Part shown: positions 10,401-21,805 of the stretch, piece by piece
Layout of the letters: the number at the start of each line of letters is the position of its first letter
How positions within the stretch are numbered: the stretch's first letter is position 1
Assembly (NCBI RefSeq): GCF_028453695.1
Contig: NC_135777.1
Location: forward strand, 21,538,796 to 21,602,795
Length of the DNA stretch: 64,000 nucleotides
From: Augochlora pura
Taxonomy: Eukaryota; Arthropoda; Insecta; Hymenoptera; Halictidae
Reading direction: 5' to 3'
Notes under the pieces: generated by a model
Told to the model about the DNA's origin: nothing
The model's input: the letters and a program-made list of their open reading frames with translations, nothing else
Databases searched by the model: none
Program-made: the position numbers and the translations under genes

Positions 10401-13060
10401 TAGAGGTTCGTTAGACAGGGGATTTTCTGTGTTATTTAATTATGAATTTTTTAATTTTGTATAGTATGGTTGTCTGAGGGTGTTTTTTGGAGTGATTATT
10501 TTATTGTTTGTAATTTCTCGAGTAGCGATTATTTGTTTCTCTCTTCCAAACAGCGAGTAACAATATGTAAAAATTCATAGGTTCGTTGAGCAGTGCCCTT
10601 CCTTTATCACTTAATTTTTGATATTTAATTTTTAATTTATGATTTTTAATTTTTAATAGCCCGATAGCTCGAGGTTGTTTGTTGGCGTAGTTTATTGTCT
10701 GTGGCCGCTCGAGGCAGCTATTATTTATATAGAGGTTTCATCGTTTCTCTCGTCTAATACTTATTTCTCGTTACGCGCTTAGAATGTTGTTCCACGCATA
10801 ACAATTTGCATTGATTGCACGTGATAATATGCAAGGATACATTTGACAGACGGGCTGACCTTCGTTCGTTGTGCAACGTGCTCTTCTTGTCACGCTTCAG
10901 AATTATCGGGCATGCCTTCCTGGCTCCGAAAATGTCGGCATTAACCTCGCTCCCTGTTCTACGATGCCCTTCCTTCGATTTCTATTTTCCATCCGAGGTA
11001 CCGACAACGCCGATAATCAAAACTTAATACGTTCCAGCTATTCTCAGTGTACTGCAATCAGACATCGTCGGGCCTATTTATTATTTAATAAGAGCGGTGC
11101 AATCGATAGGGGGGTGGAACTTGTTGCCTAAGAGAACGCTGCTTTGAAACGATACTTTATTTTAGAGAACAAATGAGCGCGTTCTTTGTCGTCGATTTTA
11201 TTCGTTTCTTTTTTCTTTTCATCCCTTTTTTCGCTATATTAATAGTTTATTTTGTAATCTTTGCAAATGTTATAATTTTCAGTAATTTTATAGCTTTCTA
11301 GTAAATTAGTAATTAATTCATTCATTTGTAAATAGAAACAGAATTTTTATTTAGATTTCTGGTTAAAAATAAAATTATTTCCGTTTACTCTGATGTGCTA
11401 TAATAATTAGTATTTTTAATCGGATTCTGGTAAAGCGTGAATTTACATTTAATTTACAGTCAAGTAGTAAAAATCGACAAAGAAGGATAAACAACTTCAC
11501 AGAAGTCTCGTAAAAAATTAAACACAAAAGATACAAGTTCAAATAAAATAATTTCCTTTGCATAATTTATTCAAAATCAATGAAGAAATTGTTCATGAAT
11601 ATTTTCCCGCTGACTAAGAAGGCCCAATAAATTCTCCACGAGAAATTGTAGTAATTGAAATAAATAAACCAATATAGATGAAAATAATTGAACAAAATAA
11701 ACCAATATAGATCAAAATAATTTAAATAAATAACCATCAATACAGAATAAAACATCAATAAAGTCGCGGTAGCGCAGTTCCCGCCATTGTCCTCGAAGCA
11801 GTAAGCAGCGAAAGGGTTTCGCAGCCTCGTCGCTAGATGCCCGTGCATGCATTTCCACCCCCTTCCGCCCCATAACGAGCCACCCTACGCGAACAGCTGT
11901 TCCGCACCGCCATGGCGCACGCGACTCCGCCGTATCGAAAACGCTGGCTGGCCACGGGAATTGACCGGTTCGCGATCGTGTTTACACGGTCAATGTCAGC
12001 TGGTTCCGCGACCGTTTCCCAGTTGTAGAACGTTCCTCGCGTACAATGAGCGGGGGTGAAGTGTGCCGCAGTGCTGTGCCCAAGTGAGAACTCGAGAAGC
12101 GTTCGCTTATTTTTTTTATCGCATCCCCGCCAGGCCACACGCCGGTCCGTCGCTGTCCCCATCCGTCGGAATAACGTGAGTGACAGACGAGATCGTTTTT
12201 TCCTTTGCCAATCCGATTCCTCGGTTCGATCCGCGAACATAGCGAATGCGACTTTGCATCGACTACGGGGCGCGCATGAACCGTGAAATATGCTCTATGA
12301 AAAATGGCACCTGCGATCGCGCACGCTTTTGACGAACGTGCAATCACAGCTGTGTTTGCGATCTGTCTGGCACCGGATTGATCGCGCCCCGGCGAATTTA
12401 TGTTTTAAAAGTCAAATCGAACGGGATTTATAAGTGTGGCCCGGTTGACAGGCTACTACGGAGTGATTTTTTTACTTCATCTGTGTTTGTTTTCTTTTTG
12501 ATTTTTTTTTACGCGTTTTTATAAATTGCGCGATCGATTCACGTTGTGGAATTATTTTCCGCGACGTGACAGCGGTGAATGTTGGTCGGTGGTGATTGGT
12601 CGGAATTTGACAGATATTTTCATTTTTGTTTTGGTTCCGTCGGAACGTTTTATCGGGCGAATTACCGCTGTGGAAAACCAACCCTTGAGGATAGGTAAAT
12701 CTTGCGCCACGAATTCATCCGTTCCGACGTCAGGTGGCAGCACGCGGCCGTAAGTTCGAACGAGGGGCATCGTTGCCGCTTATTTCCACCGATGTCGATC
12801 GCCGGACACTTTTATAGCGTTTTGACAAATATTTTTTTATTTTAGCCAATCGAACGAGATAATTGAAATGTAAATGGAGGCACAATGGAACTACGTTTTC
12901 TGTGAATATTTTAATTCTTGCTGTTTTTATTTAGTATTTCATCCCCTAGGTCTGATTTGGGTCCATTTTGACTCATTAGGTATTTCATTTAAATTCTGAG
13001 ATTTTAACAACATATTTAAGCACTGATATGGGGTATACAGCTGATACGGGGTCCATATAT
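7446..13060. other. Gene-poor intergenic or long-intron sequence
   Basis: GC-rich segments (7446-8155, 9300-10380, 11780-12790) alternate with AT-rich ones. An AT-rich array based on AATTTAATATTT lies at about 8159-8268, and an ACCAATATAGAT-type repeat at about 11660-11730. A GTAAGT donor-like site at 12750-12755 ends an open GC-moderate stretch, but no exon can be defined. None of the open frames here resembles a protein family. Confidence 0.4.
8005..8070 (-). promoter_or_regulatory. Candidate TATA promoter with short first exon (minus strand)
   Basis: On the minus strand, CTCTTATAAAGGG (TTATAAAG at 8070-8063) is followed about 58 nt later by CTGTAG and a GTGAGG splice donor (8004-7999). 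The spacing fits a short non-coding first exon and the orientation fits the C2-domain gene about 3.1 kb downstream. It is a motif-based guess; no initiator consensus is clear. Confidence 0.2.
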
Positions 13061-13530
13061 AGGGTGTTACAGTATTAATCGTATAACCGAGAAGGGGGTG
13101 GTTCTTCATAAAGAAACAAATCGATGATAAAGAATATAATTTTTTAGTTAAGGATTTAGTTATCACGAAAATTGAATATTTTGCATTGTCAACGATTTTT
13201 GCATTAATAAAGTAAACTGGTATCTAAATAATGTCTTATTTTTATTTAAATCCACTGTCAATCCTCAGACAAAAATGATTACCACAGTACAATCTTAGTA
13301 ATATAAATTATATTAGTATTATTTATGATTTTATAACTAATGGATAATTTGCTATACATATTAGATAAATAACATAATAAATATTATATTGTACACGCAG
13401 TAGCTGAAGTCAATTTTCTCGAGAACGAAGCTTCAAAAGAAAAAAAATCTTACCCCTCCGCTTTGTATTTTCACGCCGAGTCACTCTCTCCACCCCTCCA
13501 CGGTTATATCACCGATATCAGGACACCCTG
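13061..13530. mobile_element. Candidate TIR element starting TATAGGGTGT
   Basis: The left edge reads ATATAGGGTGTTACAG and the right edge, read on the other strand, reads TACAGGGTGTCCTGATAT. The ends are inverted and flanked by TA, about 470 bp apart, and the interior is non-coding. This would fit a short Tc1/mariner-type non-autonomous element; the shared terminal match is short, so confidence is low. Confidence 0.35.
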
Positions 13531-16500
13531 TACATTGTCGTTCATCCTTCGATCGGGCGTCACCTTGCTTATTTACCAACCCTCCCCCGTCTAATAGCTC
13601 GAGGAACTTCGACTCACAATCGCAGCGCCGAGTTCATTCGCCCGGCTCTCCGTTTCGCCCTTTGTAATTTAATGAACGTAACGGCCCCCCGTCCATCCCC
13701 CCGCCTCGCGACCGGGGGGGAGTTTGGTCCTGATACTCTTCCGCGCGCTCTTCGACGATGAATTTCTCGCGTTCGCCTTATTATAGACTCCTTTGTGCCG
13801 GGCGCAATTTAAAAGTTTAGCACGGCTCCTCGAGCGCGATGCTCCGCGTATTAAGGCACCGGCCCTCCGACCCGGTGGGTGGGGATATACCTCCGGGGAA
13901 TCCCTGAAACTATCGGGGCAAGTTTAAACGATCGTTTTTCATCCAGGGGCGTGGCTGCAACATGATTTAATTAGCTGGCGCTCTATTTCTGACGTGCCGC
14001 GTTCCAGTGATGCTTAAGGGTGTCTTTTGCCGTGGACTCGGTTTTCTTGTATTTTTTGGGGGAATTTTTTAATTGGAAAACTGCGCGGTATTCTGCGCCA
14101 ATGATTTGCCAATGGGTTCGTTGGTTTTTTAATGGTATTCACAAATTTTTTGGTCGACTGATAATTGATATTAGTGGTGATAAAATGTTATATGTAATAA
14201 CAGGTTTCGTTGTTTTAATCAATGGTTTTCAGTGGACGTTTCTTTTTATTTATTTAATTTTTATAGACGAGAAGATACTTATTTTTACAGTAACAGAAGT
14301 TAGAATGTTTCTATATTTTAGTTTGTAGCGTTTGAGAATTTTTATGGTAAAATATATATTTAATAATATTATTTCTATTCCTTTCTTCGTGCGACCGATT
14401 TGTTCCTTATTTCTTCTGTCTTCTCCTGGTTTATTAAATAATTATTAAAGTTTATGAGAAATATTATATTTATAGTATATAACTATTTTTTCTCTCGAGA
14501 ATCAGTGTGTCGCATAGACGACAGAAACGCAGAGAACAGCGGACAAAATAGTAAAGCTCACTGAAACGACATCCGATCCGCAACTTCGTTCCACTTAGAT
14601 CACTCTTAAAAAATGTATCCATTCTAAAAGCGTGACACAGTTTTGCTCCCCACGGTATTCGCTACTTTGAGGATCGCTAAGAACTGTAGCCAACTTCAAA
14701 GAAGAGAATATTAACCCTTCGCCATGACTTACCGAGTCTGACACGTGAAAGAGACTTGTAGTAACAATCTGTTCAAAGTATGAGTGCTATTCCGTCACTG
14801 TTAGTTTAAACGAGGTTCCGATTTGTTATTAACAATATTTAAACATTATAGTAGTAAATTGTTTCTTTAGAAATTATTGCAATTGAGTTTAATTTTTGTA
14901 GCTTTGAAGAAAATGGTATAATAGGTTGATGATAAAATATAAATTATCAAACAAGATGGACAAGTATATTTCTATAAAAACATTAATATTAATGAATAAC
15001 TAGATTCCAACAAATTCTCTGCAAATATCAAAGTCGGTTCACCCTTCTATAGAGGTTATGTCAAGTATTGGGCGAGGCGAAGGTCGAAATTCTCATATTC
15101 CATATTTTGTTATATTATACATAATTTGTTGTTACATATATTATACCGTTGATCTTCAATCTCGCGATCCTTCGACCGCATCTCGCCGCTGAAAAATGAT
15201 TTCGTTACGCGGGACAAATTATTCAACAGCGGTAACGCGGCGCGGTTAGTCGCAGCGGTTGCTCGTACTACGAACCCGTAGGAGCACCATACGAGAGCGC
15301 GGTCGCAGGGGGGGGGGGGGATGAAAGCGCTCGCGATGCGGGCATAATACGCGTGAAATTAAAAATGCCGCGGCGGTTCGATCCCCGCCGACGCGAAACG
15401 GTCGGTTAATTAACAGGCCTTGGGAAAAATTAGCCGATCTCTCATTAAACCGAGTCGCCCGTGAATTCCGCAGTCTCCTCTCGCGCGGGCCGCGCCCTCC
15501 GCGTAGAACGTATCCCGGCGAGGAAAACAACGGCGCCGCCATTAAAAATGCGGATCCGAAAACTAGTTTGCCATTCTGTGTATTTATTACTCGTGCGTGC
15601 TCGCTGGATATTTAGTTTCTCTTTGAATCGCCCGGCCCTTTAAGTGCATCATTACCCATTCCCTTTTGTGTCGACCGGATTCACCGTGCAGCATCCCGCG
15701 ACTATCCCCTCTCGTCTCCGCCCATCGCGCCCCCCCCCCCCACACAGCTCCGCGTTACCGCCGTCCTCCGAACAGAATGAATTGCAAACTACCCCGTGTT
15801 CTGCCGGCGACTTCCGCAAATTGTTTTTTTTTTTTCCTTTTTGCCCCGAGGAAGAAAAGGGACGCCCGCGATCCGGCTAAAATATGCGAGCCTTGATAAG
15901 ACCGTGTTGTATCATATCTCGTAAACAATTGTTAAGGAACTCCGTTCCTAGTAATTCCCGACCCCCCCTCCGCGGAACAGAATTGGGGCGTAAAAAAGGC
16001 GGCCAATTTGTTCTTTATTTATTTATACGGCATTTTAGGGTTCCTTTCGGCTGGATACTGAGTCTTCATTTAGCTGCGTCGTTTATCCTTGTTTGTTTCT
16101 AATTTATTGTACGGGCTACCGTGTTTTGCAAATGAGAGGTTAGAATCGGTGGCGCGGGTCACATTTTATTAGTATTAACGTTATGTCTATTGGACTTTTA
16201 AAGTGAGATTGCTTTGTGAATAATACAAGATAGAGCTTATATTTGTTTACTCATTTTTCATCATTTTATTTCAGAATTTATATTTATTTATTTCTCACAG
16301 TTTTTATGATAGCGTCAGTCTGAATTTAGAAAGCGATGGAAGAAGATTTATGGCATCCATAATTATTAAATAATAAATGTGAAATCGACTATTTGACAAT
16401 CGATGATTTAGTATTAAATTGCAATCTGTGTATACTTAAATATTAAAAAGAAGTGGAGTGGTATAAATTATGCAGTTACGATGAGCGAACTTAGCTGTAA

Positions 16501-17250
16501 ATTACTAAATAATATTTTCTTTAATAGGACCAGATAATTTTTATTTCTTGTATTGTCTTTATTTATTTCCATTTCTAGACTTTGATAACAGAAAAATACA
16601 ATTTAATTTCGATTTAGGCGAAATTAATATTTATGTATAGTATATGTTGCACGAAATCTCTTATTACGAATTTGACTCGTTAAAGTAGCGCAAACGGTTA
16701 ACAATAGAGGGAAAATGCGACTTACGTCACTACAATTCGAAACCAATACAATATCCACGTACGATCGACAGATCAGTTTAGAAACGATAGTGGACGAACG
16801 GAAAATAAACAATCGGAGGGAAACTCGATACAAAGAGGCTGCTCGTGTACACACGCCGGTGAGCAGAATATCGTTTTATTGAATTAATTAAATGTACGCG
16901 TACGGTGTATCGCAGCCGATCCCAAATTAATCATCGGCCATGCATAACTGCAATATTTTCCCTCAAAAGGATGCCCTGTTTGATCTGCGTTAATATACGA
17001 AATATTAATGGAATGATTAATTTATAAAACGTTGATACGATGACGAACAACGGGCCATGTTTAATTGGAACGAAAATGGCGTTGTGCCGTATCATTATTA
17101 CGCGTTGTTTCTCGATGGTGGTGGTAATTAAGTTAATGAAAGTTAAGTTAATGAAATGGAGAGTCGTAAATAATCTTGTTTATCGGTGGAGGAGTTTTAT
17201 TTGCGTCGGGGTGATAATTAACGTTCCAGAAGCAGATGTTTAATTTATAT
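13531..17250. other. Gene-poor sequence
   Basis: This block holds GC-rich portions (13600-13990, 15200-16030), AT-rich portions and homopolymers: G13 at 15308-15320 and C12 at 15730-15741. A 102-codon plus-strand open frame at 14020-14328 is AT-driven and unlike a known family. Nothing else is supported. Confidence 0.4.
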
Positions 17251-17390
17251 AGGGTGGATTAATATTATTGTAAGTTTGGAAAATGAGGGGTTTTTTCAGG
17301 TTATTTGGAGTAATTTTTTCCTTATGTAAAATGTGCCTTTGTTTACGAGTTATTGACGAGAAACGGGAGCCAATGAGAGCAGGGCGCGCG
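17251..17390 (+). repeat. Dispersed AGGGTG repeat, copy 1
   Basis: It starts TATAGGGTGG and contains GGTTATTTGGAGTAA, TTTTTTCCTTATG, TTTACGAGTTATTGACGA and GCCAATGAGAGC, in the same order and spacing as the copies at 21434 and 59778. It is probably the end of a non-autonomous transposon; the other end was not found. Confidence 0.75.
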
Positions 17391-17591
17391 AATTTTCAAA
17401 ATGCTGCTACGTAGTCGAAATAACTAGATATTTTGCCATTTTATTCGCTAATAAAAATAACAGATAAAATCCGTCAAATAATTTTTGGAACACGAACGTA
17501 AAATTGCTAAATTATTAATAAATTAATTGCTTCTTGATGTTTAACATTTGCAAGAATTCTTTTTGCATCCAAAATATTTCTAGATTTAGAG

Positions 17592-17620
17592 TTAAAATGG
17601 CGCCGGGAGCAAAGGATTAA
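17592..17620 (-). mobile_element. Degenerate terminus of the GGCGCC TTAA-element family
   Basis: Read on the minus strand from 17620 it begins TTAATCCTTTGC and reaches CGGCGCCATTTTAAC. This corresponds to the TTAACCCTTTGCACT...GGCGCCACTAAAATT end seen at 23698, 37125 and 46109. No partner end is evident. Confidence 0.45.
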
Positions 17621-18326
17621 TAATTCTCCAGCGATGCCTTCCTCTATAACAACAAAACCTTCTATTTTTTATTCATAATATTCTATGTCTAATTTCGTCA
17701 ACTCAGGTCATAAATGTCTCGCCATCAGCCGTCGAAGAACCTGTAAAGATTTCGGATCGCACCGAATTTACACAGTCGTAGGAAAAACTCGCGTATCAGC
17801 CGTAGAACAAACAGTCGTTAACGATTGTTTGCGTTACACCGTGGATATGGAGATTCGATTAGAGAACGCGCGCGTCGTTCCCCCCGCCGTTCTGTTTGCT
17901 TTTAAATGCCGCGACGTCGACTGTCAATACCACCGGGTGCCTAAGTTTCTCCTCCGCGTTCGGCGACACTTTGGCCCAGTTTCGTCATCGCCGAGCGAGA
18001 AAGAGAGACCGCCGCCGAGTGTCGCTAATGAATATATGAATGGATAAATATATCGTCGGGAAACGCCGCGGAATTCCGTCGGCGTTTACTTAGCCGGGCG
18101 CGGCGCGCGCGCCCCCCGAAAGTTTAAATGGGAGGGCGGCCGACGCGGTGTAGCGCGCGAGTCTGGAACGCTGTCTGAACGGCGCGTCTCCCGGCGGTTC
18201 TTGTTTTTAAGGGAAACAGTGTCTCGTCGATGCGCCGACGAGAGACGGCGAAGTCGAGCCTCTTATTGTTGGTCGACGAGCGGCAAGGGTTTCTTGTCGT
18301 CGGAAAATTGCCGTCAATGTTTAAGA
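17621..18326. other. No feature recognised
   Basis: The sequence is moderately GC-rich with an ambiguous 120-codon plus-strand open frame (17685-18047) lacking any recognisable domain. I see no gene or repeat that can be defended. Confidence 0.4.
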
Positions 18327-18570
18327 AGAGAATGCAGCTTCGTTGTACGACGAGTGGCTTTGTCGCGAGACGAGTAGATTTGCTGTAAAATAAGTAGATT
18401 TGTTGTAGGGCGCGTAGTTTTGATGTAAGAGGAGTGGGATTTGTTGTAAGATAAGTAGCTTTGTTATGAGACAAGTAGCTTTGTTGCCAGACGAGTAGCT
18501 TTATCGTAAGACATGTGGCTTTGATATAAGTCAACTAGCTTTCTCGTAAGGCAAGTAGCTTTGTTGTAAC
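18327..18570. repeat. Minisatellite, 20-bp unit, about 12 copies
   Basis: Variants of GACGAGTAGCTTTGTTGTAA are arranged head to tail. The minus strand is open across the array as a shadow (136 codons at 18124-18534). Confidence 0.87.
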
Positions 18571-19173
18571 TATAGTGGAGGAATAGCGATTATGATAACA
18601 TAATTTAAGGGAGAAGGTCCCTTATTAAATAATTTTTTAAATAACTTTTACTCGGGTTGCATATGTTATAAATAATTAAAGATCTAAGCTTAAATATGGA
18701 ATTAAATTGAATGTAGCTAAGTTGACTTAACTTAAATTGAATAAAGTTAAATTGACTCAAATAAAATAAATTAAATAAACTGAAAGAAAATTGCTCAGAA
18801 AAATAATCCTCGAGGAAAAAGAATCGCGTGAAATCCGTCAGCCAATAATATCTCGAAATCCCGAGATAACTTCGTACCTAGAATTCTCCGACAGTCAACA
18901 CGTTCCGCTAAATTAATATAAATCTAATGAAAAAGCGATCCAAGATAAAACGTATCAAAAAAGAGAGAGAGCACAGCGTGAAAAGCTTCCATATTCGCCG
19001 TAAACCCTAAAATCGCCGTACAGTTTATCGATCGGTTTCTGGCTGCGCCTTCCTTTCCGATTTTTATTGGTCACGCGGGCAGATTGCGCCCGCCGCGGCG
19101 TTCATAACGTTGATAGATGACAATTATCGCAAATAAACAATCGGTAGTAATGAAGGTGTGGGGCCTCCAGCCA
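18571..19173. other. AT-rich sequence, no gene seen
   Basis: Short repeats of the AAATTGA/TTAAATTGA type occur at 18690-18790. Nothing else is supported. Confidence 0.4.
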
Positions 19174-19209
19174 CCCCCCCCCCCCCCCCCCCCACCACCA
19201 CCACCACCC
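19174..19209. repeat. C20 run followed by (ACC)n
   Basis: A run of 20 C (19174-19193) is followed by ACCACCACCACCACC. The apparent proline or threonine-rich open frames across it (19117-19814) are shadows of this repeat. Confidence 0.9.
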
Positions 19210-19516
19210 CTGCCGCGTTTGGAAACGCGGGGCTCATCAATCGTCGGCAGTCGCGGCGCGGACAGAAATTTCATTTATCGAGAAAGTTTAAATCAAACCG
19301 CCATTACTCACGGTGGCCCGCAACTGTGACCGGCCCGTTTCGATTCCACCAAAAGCCAATTGAAATTCGTTTCGTCACCGGTGTCGTCGAATCGCTCTCT
19401 TCCAACCGGCCAGCCCCCTCCCCCCCTTCCGCCCCTTCCGCCCCGCGGACCCGGCGTCGACGGTCCGCGAAACGTTATTCGAAATTTTTGAACGGGAAAA
19501 TTCATTCTGTTCGCCG

Positions 19517-19565
19517 CCTCTCTCTCGCTCTCTCCCTCTCTCCCTCTCTCTCTCTCTCTCTCTCT
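19517..19565. repeat. (CT)n microsatellite
   Basis: This is a nearly uninterrupted CT tract. Confidence 0.9.
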
Positions 19566-20070
19566 GCGGCTCGTCACACCGAAATCGTTCAAGGGAGGAA
19601 TCGATCGGACGGCGGAAAGTACAATAAGGGCGCGGGGACGCGGAGTATTTACGGTCGAGATACGCGGGCGGGAACACTTTGTCGGTCGTGGATCCTCCGC
19701 GGGTCCGAAACAAAATTGATTAGCCGGGAATTATTCGTCCCAAAGAGAACGTTGATTGAGTCGACGACACCGCTCTACGAGGCTCGCGTACCGGCGCGGC
19801 CGGGGTCTGATTAAATTTCTCAGTTGGAAATGGGTAACGAGATTTCGACGGAAGTGACCTGGATTGCCCCGAGGCAGCATAATACGCTCCTAAGTACATC
19901 GTGTTACCACCCGACGCTGATTTCGGGTGCGCCCTCGCGTCGATCCCTCCTCCCCTCCTCCTCCGTCGACGGATTTAAATAAATATCCCCGGATTGCTAT
20001 CTGATTATCGGCGGTTCAAAGTTCGAGCCGAGCACCGGTCTTTCGTGCGACCGACCTCCGTCGTTCAATT

Positions 20071-20072
<2 letters not shown>

Positions 20073-20104
<32 letters not shown>
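20073..20104. repeat. (GA)n microsatellite
   Basis: This is an uninterrupted GA repeat of about 16 units. Confidence 0.92.
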
Positions 20105-20106
<2 letters not shown>

Positions 20107-21433
20107 CGGACTAGGTTCTCGAATCTCGTCATTTTTAGAAGAATAAAATATTAAATAATAAATAATTTTCATTTTAAATTAGACTCGAAGATCTCGAAAA
20201 AAATTAATTTAACTGTGAAATATCGCCAATAAGGAAATCGTAAAATTCTATTATCAATTCTGTTACACAAACGCTTGATCTAAAAAATTATTATCAATAT
20301 GAAATTAAAATTCGTATCTTTATAAATAAACACAGATAGAACATTTTAAAAAGTTTAACAAAAATTATAGAAACTCGACCGTTTATCCCTGATAAATCAT
20401 CTCCGTTTTGCACCTGGACGTCGACCATCGAAAACAGCGTTCATCGAAACGATTCTAATTAAAATGGCGGCGCTGTCCGTCGCGCGGCCGGATCCGGGCA
20501 ATAATTTATCGGGAAGATCGGTCGGGTATTCATCTTTCGGGCCCGAAAGTACGATTTCGAAAATCGTCCGCCTCGCGGCCGGTTTGCCTGCCGCCTGTAT
20601 CGTCCGATGATTTATTCAATCGAGCGCTTGTCGATATTTATCGTTTCGGCTCGGCATCGGCTCGCGCGCGCGCCGCGAGACACTCGACGAGATAAATCAT
20701 ATTATCGTGGACAAGTAGTGGCCAGTGCGTGGCAATCTGCAGAGCGGCAATGCCAAAACCGGTGCCGGAACCCTCCCACGGTATGAACATGGAAATCATA
20801 TTAGACTAAAACCACATTGCTTAATGGACGCCATCTGCCTTAATCCCATTATCCGCTGCAATTCATCACCGGCCCTTTTCCCATCGACGGCCGATACTGT
20901 TTGTTGTAACAGCTCCTCCTCTTTGTTACCTATTAGCCGCGGCGTTGCTCGCGCGCCCGTGCCGCCCGGCCGTCCGCCGCGTTTCCACGTCGAAAAACCT
21001 GGCCGTATTAATTTTCCGTCCGCCGCGTTTAAATTAGCGAAATTGGCCCGCGGGAAACGGGATCTTCCAACCGGTATCCAACCCTTTATGATCACGGCGG
21101 AGCCCGTGCGCCCGTGTTACGTTCCTCGCGTTACATCGGCGCCGCTCGTTTCTTTTCAATTTATCGGCGCGGCGAACGGCCGAGCAGCAAATGCTTCGAA
21201 TTAGCCGCGCTGAATCGATACTCTTTGCCTATTGAATCTAGTGCCTCTATTGAGTTCTTATCGTAACTAGACTGTCGATCTTTTATGCGCGGCAAAAATG
21301 TTAGGTTATGTAAGGTTGTATCAGGAAATGATTCCATGAAATGAGAGTTTAATAAAAGGAAATTGTTCGTCTAATAATTCGAGCTAGTTGCAAATGATGT
21401 AAATCTAGATGCCGTGGTTTATTAATAAATTAG
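20105..21433. other. GC-moderate sequence with possible conserved non-coding block
   Basis: The stretch 20450-21200 is complex, non-repetitive sequence without simple repeats, with AT-rich flanks. Both strands contain open frames (for example 20725-21204 plus, 20796-21095 minus) with no family features. Part of it (about 20780-20860, containing GAAATCATATTAGACTAA) looks unusually balanced in composition and might be a regulatory element; this is an impression only. Confidence 0.25.
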
Positions 21434-21585
21434 AAGGTGTAGTAAAAATGACAAGGTTATGTCAAAATTGACATAACATAGTAGCTTAGGTCATTTGGAG
21501 CAACTTTTTCCTTTGCAAAAATTTTCTCCGAGGTTTTGTTAAAGAGTTATTAACGAAAAACAGTGACCAATGAGAGGCGCGCTCG
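21434..21585 (+). repeat. Dispersed AGGGTG repeat, copy 2
   Basis: It begins AAGGTGTAGTAAAAATG and contains GGTCATTTGGAGCAAC, TTTTTCCTTTGCAAAAATTT, GAGTTATTAACGAAAAACAG and GACCAATGAGAGGCGCGC. It is the best-preserved core of the three copies. It carries an additional GGTTATGTCAAAATTGACAT insertion near its left end. Confidence 0.8.
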
Positions 21586-21630
21586 GCGGAAGTGGAGGTG
21601 GATACTTGTGGCTCGACTGCCTTGCGCCAG

Positions 21631-21726
21631 CCACTCTCTCTCTCTCTCTCTCTCAGTCTCTCAGTCTCTGTCTCTCAATCTCTTAATCTCTCTCTCAATC
21701 TTCCTGTCTCTTGTTCTCTCAATCTC

Positions 21727-21757
<31 letters not shown>

Positions 21758-21805
21758 CTCTCCCCCTCTCTCTTCCTTAGTCTCGCTGTCTCTCTCGTTC
21801 GTCCG
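21631..21805. repeat. CT-rich tract
   Basis: Imperfect CTCTCT and CTCAATCT repeats fill this stretch. All three plus frames are open here because the tract has almost no stop codons (L/S-rich shadows). Confidence 0.9.

Noticed and set aside
14020..14328. 102-codon plus-strand open frame with hydrophobic stretches
   Set aside because: AT-rich composition yields F/I/L-rich residues; no domain, splice context or neighbour supports a gene.
19158..19814. 218-codon plus-strand open frame
   Set aside because: It runs through C20/(ACC)n and (CT)n arrays and CpG-rich sequence; composition explains the lack of stops.
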